NCBI RefSeq assembly: GCF_004138495.1
Contig: NZ_ML142867.1
Location: 47,900-56,804, forward strand
Reading direction: 5' to 3'
DNA from: Phytoactinopolyspora endophytica
Lineage (GTDB): Bacteria > Actinomycetota > Actinomycetes > Jiangellales > Jiangellaceae
Length of the DNA stretch: 8,905 nucleotides
How positions within the stretch are numbered: the first letter of the stretch is position 1; each line of letters opens with the position of its first letter. The position numbers and the translations under genes are program-made. The notes under the pieces are model-generated. The model was given only the letters and a program-made list of their open reading frames with translations. It did not search any database and had not been told where the DNA came from. Below are positions 1 through 5,703 of the stretch, one piece after another.

Positions 1-384
1 TTTGACGTCCTCTGTGGTCGGGTTCGGGTTGCGCTCCAGGAGCGCCTCCGCGGACATGATCATGCCGGGTGTGCAGAAGCCGCACTGCGTCGCGAAACCG
101 TCGAGGAACGCCTGCTGCACGTCGTCGAGCACCGGACCGTCGGCAAGCCCTTCAACCGTCCCGACGGCAGAGCCGTCAGCGGTGACGGACGGGACGAGGC
201 AGGAGACGACAGGGTCACCGTCGAGCAGGACCGTGCACGAGCCGCAGGCGCCCTGGGCGCACCCGCGCTTGGCGCCCGTCATGCCGAGCTGGTCACACAG
301 GCTGGCCTGCAGCGTGGCGTCGGGCTGGGCCATGAACGCCCTGTCGACGCCGTTGACCTTGAGTGTGACGATCTTGACCGTCAT
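1..384 (-). CDS. 2Fe-2S subunit of a molybdenum hydroxylase (partial, C-terminus beyond left edge)
   Basis: This is the small iron-sulfur subunit (CoxS/XdhC-like) of a xanthine dehydrogenase-family molybdenum hydroxylase, which passes electrons from the Mo cofactor to FAD. The visible 128 residues begin MTVKIVTLKVNG and hold the plant-type ferredoxin cluster motif CAQGACGSC (Cys42, 47, 50) with a fourth Cys62. The second, helical [2Fe-2S] domain starts with QCGFCTPGMIMSAEALL (Cys101, Cys104). The closing C-R-C motif expected at about residues 135-145 lies outside the window. The start ATG at 384 follows a GAAGGA-type ribosome binding site and sits 19 bp after the stop of the FAD subunit gene, so the two are co-transcribed. 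The Mo-binding large subunit is expected next, beyond position 1. The family is certain; the substrate is unknown. Confidence 0.95.
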   Translation of the reverse strand, partial: MTVKIVTLKVNGVDRAFMAQPDATLQASLCDQLGMTGAKRGCAQGACGSCTVLLDGDPVVSCLVPSVTADGSAVGTVEGLADGPVLDDVQQAFLDGFATQCGFCTPGMIMSAEALLERNPNPTTEDVK

Positions 385-403
385 GGCGATGAGTCCTTCG
401 GTG

Positions 404-1204
404 TCAGTGGCCGAGCAGGGCTCGGCGGAGGTGGACGGGGAAGACGCGGCGGCGGTACCACGCGGAGGCGTAGGCGTCGTCGACGGGCGAGATCTCGCCC
501 AGACCGGCCTCGGCTGCTGCTCGCACGGTCGTCTCGTCCAGGGGCCGGCCGACGAGCGCCTCCTCGACGGCACGGGCGCGTACGACGCGGGGGCCCACCC
601 CGCCGAGGGCAATCCGGGCGGCTTCGACGACCCCGTCCGCCTGCGTGAACGTGGCGGCGACGGTCACGAGCGACGCCGAGTTGAAGCGTCGGCGGGACGC
701 CTTGACGTACCTGAACTCCATGGGGCCGGGGATGTCGAAGCCCACGTCCGTGACCAGCCCCGAGGGACGCTCATCGGTGACCAGGTCCTGGACCGACGCG
801 ACACGTGGACCGCCCTCGTCTACGACACCGGCCTGCGCGTCGAGGGCTACCAGGGCCACCGCCAGGTCTCCGTGCGGCTGGGGTGCGAACAGGTTGCCAC
901 CGACCGTCGCCAGGTTGCGCACCGGCACGGAGGCGATCGATCGGACCACGGGGTTCAGCACCGCCAGTCGCACGTCGCGCTCCACCTGGAAGAGCGTGCT
1001 TGCCGCCCCCAGCGTCACTCGCGAGCCGTTGACGCGGATCTCGGCCAGACCCGCACGTCGCAGGCTGACCAGCTCCGTGGGCTCCGACGCGTGGTCGTTG
1101 AGCCAGGGCATCAGGAGAGTGCCCCCACCCAGGGCCGTACCCCCGGCGGCAACCAGGAGGGCAGCGGCGGACGCGTCCCCAGGAACGTGAACCTCAGTCA
1201 ACAT
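404..1204 (-). CDS. FAD-binding subunit of a molybdenum hydroxylase (CoxM-like)
   Basis: This is the medium subunit of the left hydroxylase; it carries FAD and hands electrons to the terminal acceptor. The protein is 266 residues, slightly short for the family (about 270-300). It shows both FAD-pyrophosphate loops: ALGGGTLLMPWL (about residues 24-35) and ATVGGNLFAPQPHGD (99-113), the latter matching the family pattern T/S-x-GGN-x4-P-x-GD. The C-terminal part (about 160-260) matches the CO dehydrogenase flavoprotein C-terminal domain, with the ALGGVGPRVVRA stretch. The ATG at 1204 has an AAGGAG site at 1209-1214, and a 16-bp palindrome directly abuts that site. It is the first gene of a minus-strand operon in the order FAD then 2Fe-2S, the order of coxMSL-type clusters. 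The substrate cannot be told from this subunit. Confidence 0.93.
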   Translation of the reverse strand: MLTEVHVPGDASAAALLVAAGGTALGGGTLLMPWLNDHASEPTELVSLRRAGLAEIRVNGSRVTLGAASTLFQVERDVRLAVLNPVVRSIASVPVRNLATVGGNLFAPQPHGDLAVALVALDAQAGVVDEGGPRVASVQDLVTDERPSGLVTDVGFDIPGPMEFRYVKASRRRFNSASLVTVAATFTQADGVVEAARIALGGVGPRVVRARAVEEALVGRPLDETTVRAAAEAGLGEISPVDDAYASAWYRRRVFPVHLRRALLGH

Positions 1205-1214
1205 GCGACTCCTT

Positions 1215-1234
1215 TTATCGATATCGATAATCGA
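1215..1234. promoter_or_regulatory. Operator-like palindrome upstream of the left hydroxylase operon (site 1)
   Basis: Positions 1215-1230 form a perfect 16-bp palindrome, TTATCGATATCGATAA. An overlapping copy of TCGATTATCGAT is read on the minus strand (1223-1234). The same 11-bp core, CGATTATCGAT, recurs at 2872-2882 and 3003-3013. The site lies immediately upstream of the ribosome binding site of the FAD subunit gene and around the predicted transcription start. Binding there would block expression of the left operon. The likely ligand is one or both GntR proteins of this window; that assignment is inference. Confidence 0.65.
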
Positions 1235-1263
1235 AGGGTATTGGGTCTGACTATGCTGGTCAA
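1235..1263 (-). promoter_or_regulatory. Candidate sigma70-type promoter of the left hydroxylase operon
   Basis: On the minus strand, TTGACC (1263-1258) is followed after 17 bp by TACCCT (1240-1235). The -35 box matches five of six consensus bases. The -10 box is poor but keeps the T, A and final T. Transcription would start near 1228, inside operator site 1. Support is spacing and hexamers only. Confidence 0.35.
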
Positions 1264-1304
1264 GACACTAGGTAAATCGGGCGCACGCGGCCGGGCCGTC
1301 GGAT

Positions 1305-1310
1305 GGAGGA
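1305..1310 (+). promoter_or_regulatory. Ribosome binding site that fixes a GTG start
   Basis: GGAGGA lies 5 bp before GTG at 1316 and is the only good Shine-Dalgarno sequence near the N-terminus of the first GntR gene. The frame is open far upstream of this point, so this site decides the start. Confidence 0.75.
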
Positions 1311-1315
1311 CGTTC

Positions 1316-2026
1316 GTGACGATCGAGCCTCATGCCGGCGACCACCGCCCTATCCGTCGGTCCAAACCGACGTTGAGCGACACCATCCGCGACGGGCTGG
1401 TCGAGCTGATCATCTCCGGCGAGCTCCACAGCGGCGAGCGTCTGGTGGAGACGAAGATCGCAGCGGACTTCGGGACGAGCCAGGCACCGGTGCGCGAGGC
1501 CCTGCGCGAGCTGGAGGGCCTCGGGCTGGTCGAGAGTCGGCCGCGGCGAGGGCGCCACGTCCTGCCGTTCGTCGAGCAGACGCTCCGTGAGGCCTACATC
1601 GTCCGCGCCGCCTTGGAGGAGACCGCGACGCGGCTCACGATGCTGAACGGCAGTCTCCCGCTCGAGGCCATGCGCGACGACGTCGCCGACATGTACCGCT
1701 GTGCCGCTGTGGAGGACGAACGGGCGATGAGCTTGGCCAGCGCTCGGTTCCACCGCCGCGTGGTCACCGCCAGCGACAACTTCCTGCTGGAGCGCGCGTG
1801 GGAAGGGCTGCAGATCGAGGCGCGTACGGCGATCGCGCTGGTGGTGGCCAACCCCGCGCTCCAGCACGTCGCTGAGGAGCACGATGAGCTCCTCCGAGTC
1901 ATGGAGACGGGCGACGTCGAGGCAGCGTGCCTGCATGCGCGCGCTCACCAATGGATCTACGCCGACTTGCCCCACGACATGCACGGGACCGCCCGAGCGG
2001 CGAAATTCGGCAGCGAGGACTCGTAG
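1316..2026 (+). CDS. GntR-family transcriptional regulator, FadR/FCD subfamily (first copy)
   Basis: This is a ligand-responsive DNA-binding regulator of 236 residues. The winged helix-turn-helix spans about residues 18-82, with LSDTIRDGLVELIISGEL and the recognition region FGTSQAPVREALRELEGLG (52-70), followed by the wing SRPRRGRHV. The all-helical FCD ligand domain covers about 88-225. FCD proteins usually hold a metal with a D-x3-H pair and two more histidines; here His146, His189 and His211 are present. The expected Asp four residues before His146 is Ser142, so metal binding may be weak or lost. The start is GTG, chosen from GGAGGA at 1305-1310; the frame is open far upstream but that part overlaps the opposite-strand FAD gene. 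It is divergent from the left hydroxylase operon and convergent with the second GntR gene. It probably represses this island; the effector is unknown. Confidence 0.9.
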   Translation: MTIEPHAGDHRPIRRSKPTLSDTIRDGLVELIISGELHSGERLVETKIAADFGTSQAPVREALRELEGLGLVESRPRRGRHVLPFVEQTLREAYIVRAALEETATRLTMLNGSLPLEAMRDDVADMYRCAAVEDERAMSLASARFHRRVVTASDNFLLERAWEGLQIEARTAIALVVANPALQHVAEEHDELLRVMETGDVEAACLHARAHQWIYADLPHDMHGTARAAKFGSEDS

Positions 2027-2074
2027 TCCCAGCGCGCGTCGCGCTACTCGTTCGAGACGACGTTCGTCTCGAAC
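2017..2074. terminator. Cluster of three hairpins at the convergent gene ends (probable bidirectional terminator)
   Basis: Three perfect inverted repeats follow one another, each with the loop CGT. The first has 5-bp arms at 2017-2021 and 2025-2029. The second has 6-bp arms AGCGCG/CGCGCT at 2031-2036 and 2040-2045. The third has 11-bp arms at 2050-2060 and 2064-2074. They span the 17-bp gap between the two stop codons and the last codons of the second GntR gene. No U-tract follows on either strand, so this is not a classical intrinsic terminator, but U-less hairpins at convergent ends are common in high-GC actinobacteria. Confidence 0.5.
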
Positions 2075-2844
2075 TGACCGCCCTCGCCGGTGCCTACAGA
2101 GACCTCCGCTGCTGCACCGTCGACACCGGCAGCACCATCGTCGTCGGTACCTTCGCCGGCCGCAGTACCGTGGACTCCTTGCTCCGGACTGCGCGCCGGA
2201 CGATGGATGTCCATCTCGAGGGAGGCGAAGAACTCGATGTGGGCCTTGAGCTCGGAGGCAGCGAGCCCGCTGTCGCGCAGCTCGAGCGCCCGCAGTACGG
2301 GCCGGTGCATCTCCGCGATCATGCGCAGATCCCAGTGCGCTTTGATCGCGCTGATGAGCGTGACGGTCTCGATTCTCAGCGAGTGCCACACGTCCAGCAG
2401 CACGGGGTTGCCCGCAGTCTCGACGATGATCTCATGAAACCGCCTGTCGTGTGTCAGTTGCGCCCGGACGTCGTTCTGCACGGCCGCGCGGCGCATGCCC
2501 TCGACCTCGTCGGCGAGGGCAGCGACGACCTCGTCGGTCATGCGGATCGCGGCCTCTCGTCCAGCCATCTCTTCGAGCGCGGCACGGACCGGGTACATGT
2601 GGCCTAGTTCCTCGGGCGTGACCTCGCGGACCCGGGCGCCACGGTGCGGCCGGGTCTCGATGAACCGCATGCCCTCCAGGTCGCGCAACGCTTCGCGCAC
2701 GGGGGCCTGGCTGGTCCCGAACTCGCGGGCCAGCTGGCTCTCCACGACACGGGCTCCTGGCGGGTAGGTGCCGTCCAGGATCCGCTCCACCAGGCGGTTC
2801 CTGATCTCCTCGCGAAGCACCGTACGGGTCAGGGCATGGGCCAT
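2044..2844 (-). CDS. GntR-family transcriptional regulator, FadR/FCD subfamily (second copy, acidic tail)
   Basis: This is a second FadR/FCD-type regulator, 266 residues from the preferred ATG at 2844. That start has GGAGGT 9 bp upstream; the in-frame ATG at 2865 has no ribosome binding site and would put this site inside the gene. The winged helix-turn-helix (about 9-73) contains FGTSQAPVREALRDLEGMR (42-60), nearly identical to the first GntR protein. The FCD domain (about 80-210) keeps the full metal set: Asp133, His137, His180 and His202. An unusual tail of about 50 residues (215-266), rich in Gly, Ala, Asp and Glu, follows; such a tail is not part of the family fold and is probably disordered. 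The gene is divergent from the seven-gene operon, and its 5' region holds operator site 2, which suggests autoregulation. Confidence 0.92.
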   Translation of the reverse strand: MAHALTRTVLREEIRNRLVERILDGTYPPGARVVESQLAREFGTSQAPVREALRDLEGMRFIETRPHRGARVREVTPEELGHMYPVRAALEEMAGREAAIRMTDEVVAALADEVEGMRRAAVQNDVRAQLTHDRRFHEIIVETAGNPVLLDVWHSLRIETVTLISAIKAHWDLRMIAEMHRPVLRALELRDSGLAASELKAHIEFFASLEMDIHRPARSPEQGVHGTAAGEGTDDDGAAGVDGAAAEVSVGTGEGGQFETNVVSNE

Positions 2845-2853
2845 GTGATTGGA

Positions 2854-2859
2854 ACCTCC
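2854..2859 (-). promoter_or_regulatory. Ribosome binding site that fixes the second GntR start
   Basis: On the minus strand, GGAGGT lies 9 bp before ATG at 2844. The alternative ATG at 2865 is preceded only by operator sequence without any Shine-Dalgarno match. The shorter protein is therefore preferred. Confidence 0.7.
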
Positions 2860-2868
2860 GAACATGTT

Positions 2869-2883
2869 GATCGATTATCGATC
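2869..2883. promoter_or_regulatory. Operator-like inverted repeat upstream of the second GntR gene (site 2)
   Basis: GATCGAT-T-ATCGATC is a perfect 7-bp inverted repeat around one base. It contains TCGATTATCGAT (2871-2882), a 12-base exact match to site 1 on its minus strand. It lies 25 bp upstream of the second GntR start and downstream of the TATAAT box at 2910-2905. Binding here would fit negative autoregulation by blocking elongation. This role is inference from position. Confidence 0.65.
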
Positions 2884-2888
2884 TATAA

Positions 2889-2904
2889 CCGATCTTGTGA
2901 TCGG
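2889..2904. repeat. Inverted repeat CCGATC-TTGT-GATCGG in the divergent promoter region
   Basis: Perfect 6-bp arms (2889-2894 and 2899-2904) flank a 4-base centre. It sits between the TATAAT box and operator site 2, over the predicted transcription start of the second GntR gene. It is distinct in sequence from the three CGATTATCGAT sites and could be a separate operator or a 5' UTR hairpin. Confidence 0.4.
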
Positions 2905-2910
2905 ATTATA
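2905..2910 (-). promoter_or_regulatory. Candidate -10 box for the second GntR gene
   Basis: The minus strand reads a perfect TATAAT (2910-2905). At 16-18 bp upstream no convincing TTGACA-like -35 box is seen (TAGGTC at 17 bp). The start of transcription would be near 2898, leaving a 5' leader of about 54 bases that holds operator site 2. Confidence 0.45.
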
Positions 2911-2975
2911 CTCTCGACTCTTGCCTCGACCTAGCACGAGTCTCGCGGGCATTTCTCGCGAGTCTCATCGATCTC

Positions 2976-3004
2976 TTGACGGTCGTGAAGCCTGACGAGA
3001 TAAT
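2976..3004 (+). promoter_or_regulatory. Strong sigma70-type promoter of the seven-gene operon
   Basis: TTGACG (2976-2981) and GATAAT (2999-3004) are separated by exactly 17 bp, each matching five of six consensus bases. Transcription would start near 3010-3012, giving a leader of about 50 bases before the ATG at 3061. Operator site 3 covers the -10 box, so RNA polymerase and repressor would compete. Confidence 0.65.
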
Positions 3005-3013
3005 CGATAATCG
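2999..3013. promoter_or_regulatory. Operator-like tandem GATAATC repeat over the -10 box (site 3)
   Basis: GATAATC occurs twice head-to-tail (2999-3005 and 3006-3012). Read on the minus strand, 3003-3013 gives CGATTATCGAT, the 11-base core shared with sites 1 and 2. The first repeat contains the GATAAT -10 hexamer. This placement is typical of repression by promoter occlusion. The GntR proteins as ligands are inferred from the shared motif. Confidence 0.6.
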
Positions 3014-3021
3014 CTAGCGCC

Positions 3022-3040
3022 CTCAGGTATCCTGCCTGAG
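3022..3040 (+). repeat. Small hairpin in the leader of the seven-gene operon
   Basis: CTCAGG (3022-3027) and CCTGAG (3035-3040) pair perfectly around a 7-base loop, 9 bp before the GGAG ribosome binding site at 3050-3053. It could stabilise the transcript or be incidental; no U-tract follows. Confidence 0.3.
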
Positions 3041-3060
3041 ACCGACAACGGAGTGGGTTG

Positions 3061-4842
3061 ATGACTGGAAGCAGTGCGCGCGCAACGTTCTTCGGCGACG
3101 ACGAGTTCCCGATCGCGTGGGACGAGGGACAGCGGGAGCTGTTCTGGGTCCACGATGACCTCCACATCCCGAACCCCGTGTCGCCGATGTATGCCGACAT
3201 CGGCGGCTGGTGGCTCAAGTGCGACTACATGTTCCGCCGTTTCGGCACGCCGTTCGCGTCCGATTGGATCATGAAGGTCATCAACGGCTACGTGTACACG
3301 GCGGCCATCCCGGCTGCTCCCGGCATCCACGCCGAGGCGAGCGAGTTCGGCGCGCGCTACACCCCGCGCACCCCGCTCGACGCGCGCTACGCCACGGAGA
3401 TCGCCGCGTACCTGGATTGGACGCTGCCCCACTATGCGGAGAACTTCCTCGGCTGGTGGAGTGACCGGTACGTTCCGGAGATGGAGCGCAACTTCGAGCG
3501 CTTCGACACCTACGACACCGACTCCGCCTCGCTGATCGAGTTGGCGATCCTGCTCGAGGATGCGCTGGACATGCACGACCGTCACTGGCAGATCCACTGG
3601 GTGCTCAACTTCGCCCAGTTCTCCTCCACGCTGGCCCTCAACAACGCGATCGGGGAAGCGAAGGGCGAAGGTGACCACAGCGGCCTCATGGGCCGGCTGC
3701 AGAGCTCGACCGAGAACCGCAACTGGGACTCGATCGAGGAGCTGTGGCGCATGAAGGAGCTCGTACGCAACAACAGCGGCGACGTGGCCTCCGCGTTTAC
3801 CAAGCCCACGGCCAAGGAGGTGCTGCGAGCGCTGGAGTCCACCGAGGCAGGTCGCCGGTTCATCGCCGAGCAGGTCGAGCCGTACCAGGGCGTGTTCGGC
3901 TTCAAGTCCATGTGGGCCCACGAGTTCGCCTACAAGACGTGGCGCGAGGACCCGGCGCCCATCATCGAGGCCGTGCGTGGCTATCTCGAGACGGATTACG
4001 ACTTCCCGAGCGAGCGCGAGGCGGTCCGCCGCGACCTCGAAGCCGCCCGGCGCGAGGCGCTCGAGGGCGTCCCCGAGGGCCCGGCGCGAGAGACGCTTGA
4101 GCGCGCACTCGATCTGGCGCTGCGCATGAACCCGCTGACGCCGGACCACCACTTCTACATCGACCAGGGCACCAACGCCCGGGTGCGACTCGTGTTGATC
4201 GCCATCGGCCGCGCGCTCGTCGCCGCCGACGTCCTCGATGACCCGGAGGATGTGATGTTCTTGCGGTACAACGAGCTGCGCACGGTCATGGCCGGCTCCT
4301 TCGCCGACGACGTGCGCGAGCTCGTCTCGGACCGCAAGGACGAGCGCGATGAGGCTTTCGACCGCCGCCCGCGCGACTGGGTCGGCACCGCCACCGACCA
4401 GGCGCTTGCCTTCCCCTACCTGAAGAACTGGGGCTTCCCGGAGAAGTTCGAGCGCGAGGCGGATGCCTCTGGCGACGTCGTCGGCGGGCTCCCGGCATCG
4501 GCCGGCGTCATCGAGGGCACCGCCCGCGTCGTGTTGACCCCCGAGGAGTTCGATCTGGTGGGGAGCCGGGAAATCGTGGTCTGCCGGATGACCTCGCCGT
4601 CCTGGGTCGTGCTGTTCACCCGCATCGGCGGCCTGGTCACCGACGCCGGAGGAATGACCTCGCACCCGGCCGTCGTCTCTCGTGAGTTCGCGATCCCCGC
4701 CGTCGTCGGCACCTCGGACGCGACGCGCCGCATCCGCACGGGCGACCGCATTCGGGTCAACGGCTCCGCCGGGCAGGTCGAGATCCTCGAGCGCGCCGGA
4801 GGCACCGCCGGTCGACCTCTCGCCCACGCCAGCCAGCTCTGA
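3061..4842 (+). CDS. PEP-utilising-enzyme family protein with phosphohistidine domain (dikinase catalytic subunit, PpsA-like)
   Basis: This 593-residue protein matches the central and swivelling parts of PEP synthase-type enzymes and lacks their ATP-grasp domain, which is encoded by the next gene. Residues about 25-400 form the presumed substrate-binding part, starting with FWVHDDLHIPNPVSPM (about 28-43) and including LTPDHHFYIDQ (about 360-370). Residues about 475-580 are the phosphohistidine domain, with GGMTSHPAVVSREFAIPAVVG; His535 is the predicted phosphate carrier. There is no PEP-binding TIM barrel, so it is not a PEP synthase or PPDK. Size and His position resemble PpsA of Thauera phenylphosphate synthase (from memory about 607 residues, His569). 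The expected reaction is transfer of the ATP beta-phosphate via His to a hydroxyl group of a small molecule. ATG 3061 has GGAG at 3050-3053; it leads the operon. The substrate is unknown. Confidence 0.88.
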   Translation: MTGSSARATFFGDDEFPIAWDEGQRELFWVHDDLHIPNPVSPMYADIGGWWLKCDYMFRRFGTPFASDWIMKVINGYVYTAAIPAAPGIHAEASEFGARYTPRTPLDARYATEIAAYLDWTLPHYAENFLGWWSDRYVPEMERNFERFDTYDTDSASLIELAILLEDALDMHDRHWQIHWVLNFAQFSSTLALNNAIGEAKGEGDHSGLMGRLQSSTENRNWDSIEELWRMKELVRNNSGDVASAFTKPTAKEVLRALESTEAGRRFIAEQVEPYQGVFGFKSMWAHEFAYKTWREDPAPIIEAVRGYLETDYDFPSEREAVRRDLEAARREALEGVPEGPARETLERALDLALRMNPLTPDHHFYIDQGTNARVRLVLIAIGRALVAADVLDDPEDVMFLRYNELRTVMAGSFADDVRELVSDRKDERDEAFDRRPRDWVGTATDQALAFPYLKNWGFPEKFEREADASGDVVGGLPASAGVIEGTARVVLTPEEFDLVGSREIVVCRMTSPSWVVLFTRIGGLVTDAGGMTSHPAVVSREFAIPAVVGTSDATRRIRTGDRIRVNGSAGQVEILERAGGTAGRPLAHASQL

Positions 4843-4862
4843 CCCGTGACGGAGGATCCGCA

Positions 4863-5690
4863 ATGACGCAGACGACCCCACTAGTCCTGCCGTTCACCGA
4901 CCCCCGCTGCCGCGACGTGACACTCACCGGCGGCAAGGGTGCGAGCCTGGCGACCATGACGGCCGAGGACCTGCCCGTCCCACCCGGCTTCGTGGTCACC
5001 TCGGCGGCGTTCGAGGCGGCGCTCGATACCGAACTGCTGCGCAAGCGCTGCCGCGCGCGCGACATCAAGGGTGCGCGGGAGCTGGTCCGCGCCGCCCGCC
5101 CGCCGCGCGATCTCATCGCCGAGCACTACGCCACCCTCGCCGGCCTGGTCGCCGTGCGGTCCTCGGCCTGTGCCGAGGACTCCGAAGGCGCCAGCTACGC
5201 GGGCCAGCAGGAGACCTACCTCAACGTCGGGTCCCTGGAGAAGGCCCAGGAGATGGTGGTCGAGTGCTGGCTGTCCTTCTTCACCGACCGGGCCGTGTTC
5301 TACCGCGAGGAGAAGGGCTCGCTCGACGACGTGGCGATGGCCGTCGTCATCCAGCAGATGGTCGACTCCCAGAAGGCCGGCGTGATGTTCACGGTGGACC
5401 CGGTGCACCAGCGCCGCGACCGCATTGTCGTCGAGGCCGCCCTGGGCCTGGGTGAGAACGTGGTCAATGGCGAGAACACGCCGGACTGGTACCTCCTGAG
5501 CCGCAAGGGCGAGATCAAGCGGAGCCGGATCATCGCCGACCCGGTGCTCGCCGGCGACGAGGCCCGCCGACTGGCCGAGCTGGGCGTGCACCTGGAGGGT
5601 CTGCATGGCTACCCCCAGGACATCGAATGGGCGTTCGACCTTGACGGGGCGCTGTTCTTGCTCCAATCGCGCCCGATCACCACCGTCTGA
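4863..5690 (+). CDS. ATP-grasp (PEP/pyruvate-binding, PPDK_N-type) subunit of a split dikinase (PpsB-like)
   Basis: This protein is the N-terminal ATP-binding half of a dikinase as a free-standing 275-residue protein, which should phosphorylate His535 of the preceding gene's product. Family motifs are in order: the glycine loop LTGGKGASLATM (21-32), VPPGFVVTSAAF (39-50), VAVRSSACAEDSEGASYAGQ (96-115), VVIQQMVDSQKAGVMFTVDP (161-180), VVEAALGLGENVVNGENTPD (189-208) and the closing PQDIEWAFDLDGALFLLQSR (251-270). Key nucleotide and magnesium ligands appear intact. It is shorter than the usual 300-350 residues of this domain, mostly between residues 55 and 90. ATG 4863 is preceded by GGAGGA (4851-4856) and lies 20 bp after the previous stop. 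The order, His subunit before ATP subunit, is the reverse of the fused enzymes but as in ppsA-ppsB. No rifampin phosphotransferase-like fusion is present. Confidence 0.92.
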   Translation: MTQTTPLVLPFTDPRCRDVTLTGGKGASLATMTAEDLPVPPGFVVTSAAFEAALDTELLRKRCRARDIKGARELVRAARPPRDLIAEHYATLAGLVAVRSSACAEDSEGASYAGQQETYLNVGSLEKAQEMVVECWLSFFTDRAVFYREEKGSLDDVAMAVVIQQMVDSQKAGVMFTVDPVHQRRDRIVVEAALGLGENVVNGENTPDWYLLSRKGEIKRSRIIADPVLAGDEARRLAELGVHLEGLHGYPQDIEWAFDLDGALFLLQSRPITTV

Positions 5691-5703
5691 TCAAGGAGGA
5701 TCC

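Noticed and set aside
2..1315. Plus-strand open frame leading into the first GntR gene as a very long N-terminal extension
   Set aside because: It overlaps the two minus-strand hydroxylase genes with good motifs; the GGAGGA site at 1305-1310 and GTG 1316 give a normal-length regulator.
2845..2865. Upstream ATG at 2865 for the second GntR gene
   Set aside because: No Shine-Dalgarno in front of it, and the strong GGAGGT would then be inside the coding region; ATG 2844 fits better.
3058..3060. TTG one codon before the ATG of the phosphohistidine-domain gene
   Set aside because: ATG at 3061 is the better start codon with a 7-bp spacing from GGAG (3050-3053).
2965..4881. Long open frame of more than 600 codons on the minus strand opposite the phosphohistidine-domain gene
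   Set aside because: It is antisense to a gene with clear family motifs, has no domain pattern of its own, and is the expected by-product of GC-rich codon use.
3061..5690. Complete PEP synthase or pyruvate phosphate dikinase split by a frameshift
   Set aside because: The ATP-grasp part lies downstream, not upstream, has its own start and ribosome binding site, and no PEP-binding TIM barrel exists in either gene.
3061..5690. Rifampin phosphotransferase (antibiotic resistance)
   Set aside because: That enzyme is one fused polypeptide with ATP domain first; here the pair is split, reversed and tied to a catabolic hydroxylase operon.
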